A DNA stretch of 39,672 nt from NCBI GenBank assembly GCA_963926925.1, contig CAWUZD010000043.1:1-39672 (forward strand). The letters are read 5' to 3'. Under the pieces are notes generated by a model. That model ran no database searches. It was not told where the DNA came from and worked only from the letters and a program-made list of their open reading frames with translations. This DNA is from Paralactobacillus_A sp963926925. GTDB taxonomy: Bacteria; Bacillota; Bacilli; Lactobacillales; Lactobacillaceae. Below, in pieces: positions 16,646-23,773 of the stretch; within the stretch, counting starts at the first letter, position 1; each line of letters begins with the position of its first letter. The position numbers and the translations under genes are program-made.

Positions 16646-17728
16646 TTACATATACCAATAAAATTCTGAATCAGGATTTTGAGTAGCCGCAATGTATTCT
16701 TTAAACAATGGCAAAGTATACGCTACTTCACCATGACTAACTGGCGTTATCAAGTGCCGTTCAATCATCCGCCGGCGGTATTGCGATACATAACTGCCAC
16801 TTTTTTGCATTGCTTTAACAGTTTCACTAAAGGTAGGATGTTGCGCAATTGTTATTAAATAACGCCGATCAGTATTTGATAATCCAGAAAAGATTTTTTG
16901 ATATGCATTACTAAATAACATCATTTGATATTGATCAAAAGTTGCATTTAAACTCGCAATGCTTGGTTGTAATTGATTATGCTTTAAATATTTAAAATAG
17001 ATATAACCCTGCAACTGAAATGCATAAGAATATCCCTTCGTGCGTTGTGCCATTAAGTGAGCCACAGCAAAATTATCATCAAAAACATGTTGATAGGCAA
17101 AAACAATATCCTGTAAACTTAATGGTTGCATTTCAATCTTTTCTGATCGTAACAAAAATGTTAACTTATCATCATTTTGAATATCAAGTACTAAATCAGG
17201 TAGTCCTGTCATAATAATATAAAGTGGATATTTTTTGCGCTTTAAAGCATTAAATTCCTTAGCAAATGATTGAATAGCTTTGGAATTAGTAACTTCATCA
17301 ATGGTAACAACAACATACTTACCCTTTTTTTGAATTGCTTGCATTAATTCTTCAAGCATAATTTCAATATTCGGCAATTCCTTACTTCTTTCTAGTGAAA
17401 AGCCACCTATTGAAATAGCATTTAAACTATCAAACAATGATGATAGTTTAGAACCATTTTGATAATATAATTTACGCGCAAATGTTGTTAAAATACCATC
17501 TTCATTGACTAAATCAACACAGTAACATTTTTTATCTTCTTGTAATTGTTCCGATACTTTCGTTAAAAAACTAGTCTTCCCAGAACCTCGCACACCAGTA
17601 ATGAAAAATGAACGAGCAAAATCACTTTCTTTGATAGTTGTAATTAATTCATCAACCAATTTTTGTTTATCTAAGAAAATATTAGGAACATCACCAAAAG
17701 TTGGATTAAATGGGTTTTTAGTTTGCAT
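16646..17728 (-). CDS. P-loop ATPase with C-terminal winged helix (AAA/STAND-like), function unknown
   Basis: 360 residues. Walker A is GVRGSGKT (45-52), preceded by a short N-terminal helix; Walker B is YVVVTIDEV (138-146) and a sensor-1-like strand LYIIMTGLPD follows. The region after about residue 280 (SNTDRRYLITIAQHPTFS, then SGSYVSQYRRRMIERHLI and GEVAYTLPLFKEYI) has the look of a winged helix-turn-helix. This layout resembles the Orc1/Cdc6-like and archaeal-type ATPase superfamily (NTPase plus wHTH) often annotated only as ATP-binding protein. No regulator or effector partner is obvious. Its promoter is covered by four TTTAGATTT repeats, suggesting self-regulation through the winged helix. 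Both flanks are terminators, so it is a single-gene transcript. ATPase call firm, role unknown. Confidence 0.85.
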   Translation of the reverse strand: MQTKNPFNPTFGDVPNIFLDKQKLVDELITTIKESDFARSFFITGVRGSGKTSFLTKVSEQLQEDKKCYCVDLVNEDGILTTFARKLYYQNGSKLSSLFDSLNAISIGGFSLERSKELPNIEIMLEELMQAIQKKGKYVVVTIDEVTNSKAIQSFAKEFNALKRKKYPLYIIMTGLPDLVLDIQNDDKLTFLLRSEKIEMQPLSLQDIVFAYQHVFDDNFAVAHLMAQRTKGYSYAFQLQGYIYFKYLKHNQLQPSIASLNATFDQYQMMLFSNAYQKIFSGLSNTDRRYLITIAQHPTFSETVKAMQKSGSYVSQYRRRMIERHLITPVSHGEVAYTLPLFKEYIAATQNPDSEFYWYM

Positions 17729-17740
17729 GTTAAATTCTCT

Positions 17741-17788
17741 TTTAGATTTCTTTAGATTTGTATTTTTATTTTAGATTTTTTTAGATTT
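17741..17788. repeat. Four TTTAGATTT direct repeats in the ATPase promoter
   Basis: Identical 9-mers begin at 17741, 17751, 17770 and 17780 (steps 10, 19, 10). They form two pairs whose members are one helical turn apart, the pairs repeating after 29 bases. On the gene's strand the boxes read AAATCTAAA. One pair lies between -35 and -10, the other between -10 and the ribosome site. Confidence 0.8.
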
Positions 17789-17796
17789 GATTGCAA
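17768..17796 (-). promoter_or_regulatory. Promoter of the winged-helix ATPase gene
   Basis: TTGCAA (17791-17796), exactly 17 bases, TAAAAT (17768-17773), 40 bases before the ATG. The spacer is made of one pair of the AAATCTAAA boxes, so a protein bound there would block or reshape the promoter. Confidence 0.6.
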
Positions 17797-17829
17797 TAAA
17801 AAAAGTCTTCATAAAACTTATGAAGACTT
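17796..17829 (-). terminator. Terminator after the DUF805 gene
   Basis: Minus strand stem AAGTCTTCATAA/TTATGAAGACTT (12 bp perfect, 3-base loop) followed by T6. It directly abuts the -35 box of the ATPase promoter. Its stem resembles that of the terminator on the other side of the ATPase gene. Confidence 0.85.
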
Positions 17830-17835
17830 AAACAA

Positions 17836-18306
17836 TTAATCACGGCAAAATAGTGACCATTTACCTACCAAAGCGTTAGATGGTAATAATGTCAAAATAA
17901 ATTGAAAAATACCAATAATAGTTGCCATACCAATTAAAAAGTTAATATGGAAGAATGAAGCCATGAAGTTAAATACGAATGGCGTAATCATTACTACTAA
18001 TAAACCAGTGAGGTTTAAACCAACGTCCCGAAAACGCCGGGTTAATAACGCTAATGATGGTAAAATTAATACTAAGCCACATAATAAAAGGACAAGGATA
18101 AAAATAAGGCTTCCCTTTACCCAATCATTGCTGGCAAATAACGCAATAAAACTAATAATCACTGCTGCAATAATTAATAAGTAATTGCCTAAACATGCCC
18201 ACCAATAACCAGCGCGGGTAGTTGTTCCTTGGAATGAAACATAACCTTTCCAAAAATCCTTAATTGCTTGCCAAAATCCGACTTTGCCAGATTGTTTAAT
18301 AACCAT
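17836..18306 (-). CDS. DUF805 family membrane protein
   Basis: 156 residues with about four membrane segments. The DUF805 hallmarks are clear: a soluble start with FWKGYVSFQGTTTRAGYWWA (family pattern GRxxRxxYW), and LPSLALLTRRFRDVGLN between segments (pattern LPxLALxxRRLHDxG). Family members are widespread inner-membrane proteins of unknown function (Bacillus/E. coli YhaH type). Start ATG has AAAGGGA upstream. Stands alone between its own promoter and terminator. Confidence 0.9.
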   Translation of the reverse strand: MVIKQSGKVGFWQAIKDFWKGYVSFQGTTTRAGYWWACLGNYLLIIAAVIISFIALFASNDWVKGSLIFILVLLLCGLVLILPSLALLTRRFRDVGLNLTGLLVVMITPFVFNFMASFFHINFLIGMATIIGIFQFILTLLPSNALVGKWSLFCRD

Positions 18307-18354
18307 ATAAATTAATTCCCTTTCATGAAAATTCTAATAAATACCATTAATTTT

Positions 18355-18384
18355 ATTTTAATCAAAATTATGATTACTTTTCAA
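18355..18384 (-). promoter_or_regulatory. Candidate promoter of the DUF805 gene
   Basis: TTGAAA (18379-18384), 18-base spacer, TAAAAT (18355-18360) on the minus strand, about 49 bases before the start codon. The rest of the gap 18307-18424 is plain AT-rich DNA. Confidence 0.4.
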
Positions 18385-18424
18385 CTTGCCATTCAATACT
18401 TATAAAATTAATTATTATTTATAA

Positions 18425-18472
18425 ATAAAACTTCCAAAATGTTAGTGGATTGCTAATGTTTTGGAAGTTTTT
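18425..18472 (-). terminator. Terminator after rsmF
   Basis: Minus strand long stem (about 18 bp with one G-T mismatch) built on AAAACTTCCAAAA and its complement, followed by TTTTATTT. Ends the operon 20836/19836/18490. Confidence 0.85.
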
Positions 18473-18489
18473 AATTTGCTTATTTATTT

Positions 18490-19839
18490 TTAATGCCGTA
18501 AGCCTTTTGGATAAAAGTTCTTAAGAGTGTTATTAACCAACTTGCCTAAACTAAACGGCTTATCTTGATAAGTTAGTAAGCACCATTGTTGTTTACCACT
18601 TTGTTGAACATTAACAACATCCCCATGCACGTATTGCCGATATTGTTCATCATCTAACGCAATAACTATTTTAAAATCTTGTGGTAATAATGCATGACTG
18701 ATAGCGTAATCAGGTTCAAAACGTTTCTTGCGGAATGTTCCCAGTTTCAAACCTAAGCGTAAAACATGAGCTTGTTTGAAATTAGGTACTACGTTTGGTA
18801 GTAACAATAACTGGTCTTGCCAAACTGCCAAACGGTTAGTTGGTAGTTTAACAGCTAAGTTTTGTTGCTGGAATGCTTGCCATAGTTTTTGTTGGGTTGG
18901 ATTTAACCGTGTGGCATGCCATGGTTTCATCCGTGGTGATTTAACCGTATCATCATTGTTTTGTAACTTCGCAATGAAATGACCTTCACCACGACTGAGA
19001 TATGGGAAGAAGCGAATTGTGCCAGTTAATTGTGCATTACCATCAGCCCATTGTGGTTTACCATGTACCATCCCATCACTAGGTGTTAATGGTACTACTT
19101 GTAAACTTGGATAGTTAGCTAACAACCACGCAATGTTTTGTTCATCTTCTTCAGGGGCAAATGTACAAGTTGAATAAACTAATTGTCCATGGGGTGCCAA
19201 CATCATCATCGCTGAAGCTAGAATTTTCTTTTGCCGTTGTGCACATTCGGCCGGATAATCGGCATGCCAGTAATTAATTGCATCGGGATCCTTGCGGAAG
19301 AGTCCTTCACCTGAACAAGGGGCATCAACAATAATCATGTCAAAGTAATGGGGCCAGTCTTTAATCAATTCTTCAGGTGAGTTATTAGTCACAATAACGT
19401 TCTTAATACCCATCCGTTCAATGTTACTGGATAATACTTTAGCCCGGCTGTGATTAATTTCGTTACTTACTAATAACCCATTATCATCTAATAATGCCCC
19501 AACTTGGGTACTTTTTCCGCCTGGAGCTGCACACAAGTCAAGAATTTTCCAATCAGGATGCGGCGCAGCTAAGGCACCCACCGCCATGGCACTGGGATCT
19601 TGGCTATAAACATAACCAGCCATGTGATCAATGGCATTACCATCAACAGTACCGTAGTAACCACACTTGATATATGGTACAGGGTCAGTTAATGGTAAGA
19701 CAACGTCCTTCATATTTGGTTTTAATGGATTAAGGCGAAAACCATGGGTTACAGGTTGATCAAAACTAGCAAAGAAAGCTGGCGCATCGTCACCCAATAA
19801 CCGCGTGTATTTTTCGACAAACGCTGTTGGTAATTTCAT
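18490..19839 (-). CDS. rsmF: rRNA (cytosine-5-)-methyltransferase RsmF-like (NOL1/NOP2/Sun family)
   Basis: 449 residues. SAM-binding motif CAAPGGKSTQ is near residue 105, the motif PCSGEGLFRKD near 174 and the catalytic STCTFAPEE near 223, the two-cysteine arrangement of RNA m5C methyltransferases. The N-terminal FVEKYTRLLGDDAPAFFASF and the C-terminal RsmF-type domain (ending KPFSLGKLVNNTLKNFYPKGLR) match the Firmicutes proteins that methylate several 16S rRNA cytosines. The start overlaps the preceding membrane-protein gene by 4 bases (ATGA), so the two are translationally coupled. Exact target inferred from family. Confidence 0.93.
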   Translation of the reverse strand: MKLPTAFVEKYTRLLGDDAPAFFASFDQPVTHGFRLNPLKPNMKDVVLPLTDPVPYIKCGYYGTVDGNAIDHMAGYVYSQDPSAMAVGALAAPHPDWKILDLCAAPGGKSTQVGALLDDNGLLVSNEINHSRAKVLSSNIERMGIKNVIVTNNSPEELIKDWPHYFDMIIVDAPCSGEGLFRKDPDAINYWHADYPAECAQRQKKILASAMMMLAPHGQLVYSTCTFAPEEDEQNIAWLLANYPSLQVVPLTPSDGMVHGKPQWADGNAQLTGTIRFFPYLSRGEGHFIAKLQNNDDTVKSPRMKPWHATRLNPTQQKLWQAFQQQNLAVKLPTNRLAVWQDQLLLLPNVVPNFKQAHVLRLGLKLGTFRKKRFEPDYAISHALLPQDFKIVIALDDEQYRQYVHGDVVNVQQSGKQQWCLLTYQDKPFSLGKLVNNTLKNFYPKGLRH

Positions 19840-20816
19840 ATATTTCCCTTTCTCTTGTTAACATGCCACCAGAATGCAGCACTATAAACACCTAAAAGTA
19901 TGCCTAACGCACAGATACCAAAAACAATAATTCTAGAAATATTAATTACTGGTAAGAAACTATAACCAATAATGTCACCAATTAAGATGGTTACAATCAT
20001 TTGAAAACTATATTCACGTAATAATATCCAGAAACGCCGCCACCGCATGACATGGTCCAAATTGCCGAGTGAATCTTTAACCAAGTTAGTTCTTAAGAAC
20101 AAGAGTCCTAGAATTACGGCAACTACTAAGATACCTGTTAAGGCTAATACCAACGTGCCATACGTACCAATCCAGGTTGGACCAACAATTGGTGAGTTAT
20201 GTGGAATCAAGTGGTAAGCCTTAGTTGCACCGAGAATTTGCTGCAACTGTTTGCTATGATCACGTAAACCAGGACCATCAGCAATAATTTGAAAATGACT
20301 TAAAGGTTGGTCATTATAAACGCCGAGTGGTGATGCGGAAATGAAAACATGGTTATTAACTGATAATGATTTATTTTCAGTCCCAATTTCGCCAATGACT
20401 GACAAATAATTACCATCGTATTTCCAGTACTTTTGTTTAGTCGGAATATATAACTTATCCTTCAAATTTTGGCCAATTACCACAATAGGCACTTCAGAAT
20501 TAAAGGCAGCTTCACCAAAGAAGTGTCCTGAAACAACTGGCAAAACACTATTAAAATCATTTTGATAAAGATAAGTAACGTGCTTATTGATATTAAAATG
20601 AATTTGATAATTATGCCATGGTTCCTTAGCTAACTTTTGTAACGTTTGTTGGACGTTTTGGTTACTATTAGTCTGGTAAACCATCGCATTTTCTGATAAA
20701 CCATTGTGGTTTAATTGGTTATGATAAAGTTTTTTATCATTTTGTACAAAACAAAAAACCGTTAAGAATGATAACAAAATCATCACAAGGTCAATTAATA
20801 TCTTCCGACTTCGCAT
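19836..20816 (-). CDS. Orphan MacB/FtsX-like membrane protein
   Basis: 326 residues with the layout of one MacB-type permease: a membrane segment at about 6-25, a large extracellular domain to about 215, then three segments near 221-241, 270-290 and 293-317. The outer domain contains VVSGHFFGEAAFNSEVPIVV, IGQNL and a later strand-rich part, reminiscent of the MacB periplasmic core, although similarity is weak by eye. No ABC ATPase is adjacent, so it would need a partner from elsewhere or is a stand-alone mechanosensor-like protein. Start ATG overlaps nothing upstream; the methyltransferase gene ends 19 bases before it. Function unknown. Confidence 0.75.
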   Translation of the reverse strand: MRSRKILIDLVMILLSFLTVFCFVQNDKKLYHNQLNHNGLSENAMVYQTNSNQNVQQTLQKLAKEPWHNYQIHFNINKHVTYLYQNDFNSVLPVVSGHFFGEAAFNSEVPIVVIGQNLKDKLYIPTKQKYWKYDGNYLSVIGEIGTENKSLSVNNHVFISASPLGVYNDQPLSHFQIIADGPGLRDHSKQLQQILGATKAYHLIPHNSPIVGPTWIGTYGTLVLALTGILVVAVILGLLFLRTNLVKDSLGNLDHVMRWRRFWILLREYSFQMIVTILIGDIIGYSFLPVINISRIIVFGICALGILLGVYSAAFWWHVNKRKGNI

Positions 20817-20835
20817 CTTGACTTCTTCACTTTCG

Positions 20836-21582
20836 CTATTGGATTAAATAAAGACGGTCACGCATTAAATCAAAATGTGCATACTGCGCATTCACTTTTA
20901 ATAAGCGCCGATCAGGTAATGAATGGCTATCTTGCCAAAAAATGTGACTATCAGTAGCGCCATTACGCTCTCCGATACAGAATAATAATGGTTGGGGGTG
21001 TAATTGGCGCAGTGCTTGTAATACTTGCCAATCAATGTCATCCCCATCTGGTGACCATGACATAATCACCGCATCAACTTGCGAACCATAAGTATGCACT
21101 GCTTGTAAGGCATCCATTGCTACCATTGGTGTCCACGGTTGGTTACCAGTAGCACTTTCTTGCCGCCACGCAAAACTATCCGTACAAATAACTTGCTGAT
21201 GACGTTGCCGCAAACCAGCACTAATAAAGCCATTGCCGGCCATAATTTCTAAATAACGCTGATTGCCAAATTGTTGCACCCATTCATCTAAAAATGGCCC
21301 ACTAATATAAGCCCACATACCAAACTTTGCTTCTAAATAGGAACGAAAATCACGCAATAAATGATCGCATTGCCGCAAATAATAATATTGTTGTTGGGAA
21401 TCAGTCATTAACATGGCTTCAACAAACTGTGCATCCGTAATTCCTAATGGTGGTAACTTCACCAATGGTAATTGGTGCTGTTGTAAGCTATTAATTACCT
21501 GCAAGCACATGGTTAGTTGTTGATTAATAGCATTAAATGGTAATAATTGGCGCATGCGTTGTAATTGCGCAACATAATCCAT
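20836..21582 (-). CDS. Putative SAM-dependent methyltransferase
   Basis: 248 residues from ATG at 21582, with GGGG 9 bases upstream; a TTG five codons earlier has no ribosome site. The N-terminal half is helical (MDYVAQLQRMRQLLPFNAIN...). A glycine-rich SAM motif I, YLEIMAGNGFISAGLRQR (Glu112), is followed by CTDSFAW (acidic ribose-binding position) and AVIMSWSPDGDD (motif IV-like). Found in lactobacilli as an uncharacterised methyltransferase; substrate unknown. First gene of an operon with the MacB-like protein and rsmF. Poly-Gln/His character reflects the local codon style, not a repeat. Confidence 0.8.
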   Translation of the reverse strand: MDYVAQLQRMRQLLPFNAINQQLTMCLQVINSLQQHQLPLVKLPPLGITDAQFVEAMLMTDSQQQYYYLRQCDHLLRDFRSYLEAKFGMWAYISGPFLDEWVQQFGNQRYLEIMAGNGFISAGLRQRHQQVICTDSFAWRQESATGNQPWTPMVAMDALQAVHTYGSQVDAVIMSWSPDGDDIDWQVLQALRQLHPQPLLFCIGERNGATDSHIFWQDSHSLPDRRLLKVNAQYAHFDLMRDRLYLIQ

Positions 21583-21678
21583 TTTAATAAACCCCAATAT
21601 TCTTAATATAACTAGTTAATTCTAACATACTTACAATCTTTCTTAATATGCCACTACTAAAAGTTAATGAAAAAATAG

Positions 21679-22266
21679 CTAATCACGAATGCCTTCTAAA
21701 CCTTCCTTGGCAATGAAATAAACTAATAGTAACGCTGCTACCGGTGTAATCCACCACCAATTAAGCAATGAAGTTAATATTACTCCTAGCAAAACCGTTG
21801 CTGCCATGTAGGCACAAACAATATTACACATTCCATCTTCTTTTAAAGCGGCTGATTTGATAGCAGTGGCAATTTTGACTTTTTGCCGTGCCAAAATGGG
21901 CATAAATATTAATGAAGCAATTGCAATTAATAAGCCGCTCAAACTATTTTCAGCACCTTGATGTGTAACAAGATTATATAGTGAAACGACAACAATATAA
22001 ATTGCTAATAAGATTAATATCCAACCCACAATTTTGGTCACGCGTTGTTCAATGGCATCAATGTTACGCTGACAATGCTTTTTTTCTAAAAAAAGACGCC
22101 AGAGTAAAACAACACCAGAAACAATTTCTAATAAACTATCTAAACCAAAAGCAACTAGTAAAATTGAATGCGCCCTAATGCCCGCAATTAATCCTACCAA
22201 AAATTCAACAGTCATCCATCCCAGTGAAATATACTCAAGTAATATTCCCTTACGTAAGTTATTCAT
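21679..22266 (-). CDS. CDF-like cation transporter membrane domain
   Basis: 195 residues and about five to six membrane segments. The N-terminal part EYISLGWMTVEFLVGLIAG and FGLDSLLEIVSGVVLLW follows the first two helices of cation diffusion facilitators; Asp43 and Glu47 sit where the metal-binding residues of helix 2 are expected. A second acidic site, LKEDGMCNIV, occurs in the later helix. The cytoplasmic C-terminal domain of full CDF proteins is absent; such short versions form a recognised subgroup annotated cation transporter. Metal specificity cannot be read from the sequence. Divergent from the rluA-family gene. Confidence 0.8.
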   Translation of the reverse strand: MNNLRKGILLEYISLGWMTVEFLVGLIAGIRAHSILLVAFGLDSLLEIVSGVVLLWRLFLEKKHCQRNIDAIEQRVTKIVGWILILLAIYIVVVSLYNLVTHQGAENSLSGLLIAIASLIFMPILARQKVKIATAIKSAALKEDGMCNIVCAYMAATVLLGVILTSLLNWWWITPVAALLLVYFIAKEGLEGIRD

Positions 22267-22288
22267 TTCAATCCTTCTTTAAGTTATC

Positions 22289-22294
22289 TATAAT
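22289..22294 (+). promoter_or_regulatory. -10 box of the pseudouridine synthase gene
   Basis: TATAAT 36 bases before the ATG in the 63-base divergent gap; -35 weak. Confidence 0.35.
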
Positions 22295-22329
22295 TATTAA
22301 TAATAACAAATAGGGAACAGAATGTAATT

Positions 22330-23220
22330 ATGATTGAAAACTTTTCACAACAAGTAATCTTACCCATTCATTATCAAACACGGAGTATTCGCCAACAATT
22401 AATTGATTGGTACTTACCACGGCGTATGCAACATTTTTTGCGCAGTGAACAACAAATTTTTGTTAACGGGCAGTATCATCCCATTTCTTCATCGTTATAT
22501 GGTGGCGAAAAAATCACTTTAAACTTTAATCATCTCGATGTGGCAACACCACACTACTTACCAGCTGATTTACCAATTAATGTGGTTTATGAAGATGCGC
22601 ATTTATTAATAATAAATAAGCCAGCGGGACAAAAAACGCATCCCAACTGGCCTACTGAAAATAATACCGCAATGAATGTTGCTACAAAATATCTAAATAA
22701 TCAAAATAAAATGCCATTTATTACGCACCGTTTGGATGAGGCAACTAGTGGGTTATTAGTCATTGCTAAAGACCCAATTACGGCACCCATCCTTAACCGG
22801 CAACTAACAATTAAAAACTTTCAACGCCGTTATATTACTGTTGTTAAGGGTAATCTTGAACATGATGGTCAAATTACTCTACCAATTGGACGAGTTGCTA
22901 ATGATCCACGGCGCCGTTGGGTTAACCAACCACATAGTCAACCAGCAATTACTAATTACCATGTCATTGCGCATAATGACCAATATAGTGTGTTACTAGT
23001 TAGTTTAGCAACGGGCCGGACACACCAAATTCGCGTCCACTTGGCCGCTTTACATCATCCAATTATTGGTGATCCACTTTATTCAAACGATGCCCAACAA
23101 TACCAACGCATGTATTTGCATGCCGCACAATTAAAGCTAACGATGCCTTTTTCACAAATCCAGTTAGTCGTTAATTGTCCAACACCATTTTTTAATTATT
23201 CTTTGCCAATTAATGATTGA
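22330..23220 (+). CDS. RluA-family pseudouridine synthase
   Basis: 296 residues. An S4-like N-terminal region (IRQQLIDWYLPRRMQHFLRS, then NGQYHPISSSLYGGEKITLNF) precedes the catalytic domain. The catalytic aspartate lies in HRLDEATSGLLVIAKD (Asp136); the later motif GRTHQIRVHLAALHHPIIGDPLY is the RluA family signature. These enzymes isomerise uridine in rRNA or tRNA; the exact target (RluD-, YlyB- or YjbO-like) is undecided. The 3' end overlaps argR by 25 bases in convergent orientation, with no terminator between them. Confidence 0.93.
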   Translation: MIENFSQQVILPIHYQTRSIRQQLIDWYLPRRMQHFLRSEQQIFVNGQYHPISSSLYGGEKITLNFNHLDVATPHYLPADLPINVVYEDAHLLIINKPAGQKTHPNWPTENNTAMNVATKYLNNQNKMPFITHRLDEATSGLLVIAKDPITAPILNRQLTIKNFQRRYITVVKGNLEHDGQITLPIGRVANDPRRRWVNQPHSQPAITNYHVIAHNDQYSVLLVSLATGRTHQIRVHLAALHHPIIGDPLYSNDAQQYQRMYLHAAQLKLTMPFSQIQLVVNCPTPFFNYSLPIND

Positions 23221-23654
23221 AAGTAATCACGCATTTGCCGCGCACTATCTTCATTAGTTGAAAAGACTAAGATTGTATCTTGTCCAGCAATTGTTGCGGC
23301 AACTTCTGGTAAGTTTTGTTGATCAATCATTTCGGTCAACAAATCACCGTTATGTGGCAAAGTTTTAATGATATTAATGAATTGAATTTGGGTAACGTCT
23401 AAAACAACATTGCGAAATGTCCGCCGAAACTTCACATTAGGTGAATGTTCAGCAGCATTAAAGACTTGATAACGTAAATGACCATTTTGATCACGAATTT
23501 TGACAATATTCAAATCACGAATATCACGTGAAATTGTGGCTTGTGTGGCATCAATGCCTTCTTGTTTTAGCAAATTCATTAATTCTTCTTGTGAAGTAAC
23601 AATATTTTGATTAATGATTTGCACGAGACGATTTTGACGAATTGTTTTATTCAC
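23196..23654 (-). CDS. argR: Arginine repressor ArgR
   Basis: 153 residues from a GTG start at 23654 with GGGGGAA a few bases upstream, matching the usual ArgR length; the in-frame ATG codons farther upstream would add an unlikely extension through the promoter. The N-terminal winged helix is NKTIRQNRLVQIINQNI, then SQEELMNLLKQEGIDATQATISRDI (SR recognition helix). The C-terminal arginine-binding domain ends with VAATIAGQDTILVFSTNEDS, containing the GxDT motif. It controls arginine metabolism genes with arginine as co-repressor. A palindrome over its promoter suggests autoregulation. argS lies just upstream on the same strand behind a terminator. Confidence 0.95.
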   Translation of the reverse strand: MNKTIRQNRLVQIINQNIVTSQEELMNLLKQEGIDATQATISRDIRDLNIVKIRDQNGHLRYQVFNAAEHSPNVKFRRTFRNVVLDVTQIQFINIIKTLPHNGDLLTEMIDQQNLPEVAATIAGQDTILVFSTNEDSARQMRDYFQSLIGKE

Positions 23655-23675
23655 AATAATTCCCCCATTAATAAC

Positions 23676-23681
23676 ATTATA
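23676..23681 (-). promoter_or_regulatory. -10 box of argR
   Basis: TATAAT on the minus strand, 21 bases ahead of the GTG start. The -35 position (about 23699-23704) falls in the 18-base palindrome. Confidence 0.55.
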
Positions 23682-23694
23682 TAACAGTGTCATC

Positions 23695-23712
23695 ATATTT
23701 ATGAATAAATAT
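23695..23712. promoter_or_regulatory. Candidate ARG box over the argR promoter
   Basis: ATATTTATGAATAAATAT is an 18-base palindrome with eight perfect base pairs on each side of a GA centre. It covers the -35 position of argR. ARG boxes of Firmicutes are AT-rich 18-base palindromes that include TGAATA-like cores, so ArgR autoregulation is a fair inference. Confidence 0.5.
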
Positions 23713-23713
23713 A

Positions 23714-23765
23714 ACAAAAAAAGTGATTTTATTCATTTATTTTAAGAATAAAATCACTTTTTTTA
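23714..23765 (-). terminator. Terminator after argS
   Basis: Stem of 19 bp built on AAAAAAAGTGATTTTATTC (23716-23734) and its complement (23746-23764) with an 11-base loop, then a T-run on the minus strand. Confidence 0.85.
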
Positions 23766-23773
23766 GTTATTTT

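Noticed and set aside
16573..16692. N-terminal extension of the 188-residue coiled-coil protein
   Set aside because: It crosses the 16-bp terminator at 16602-16639 and overlaps the ATPase gene end; the ATG at 16572 has a proper AGAGGG.
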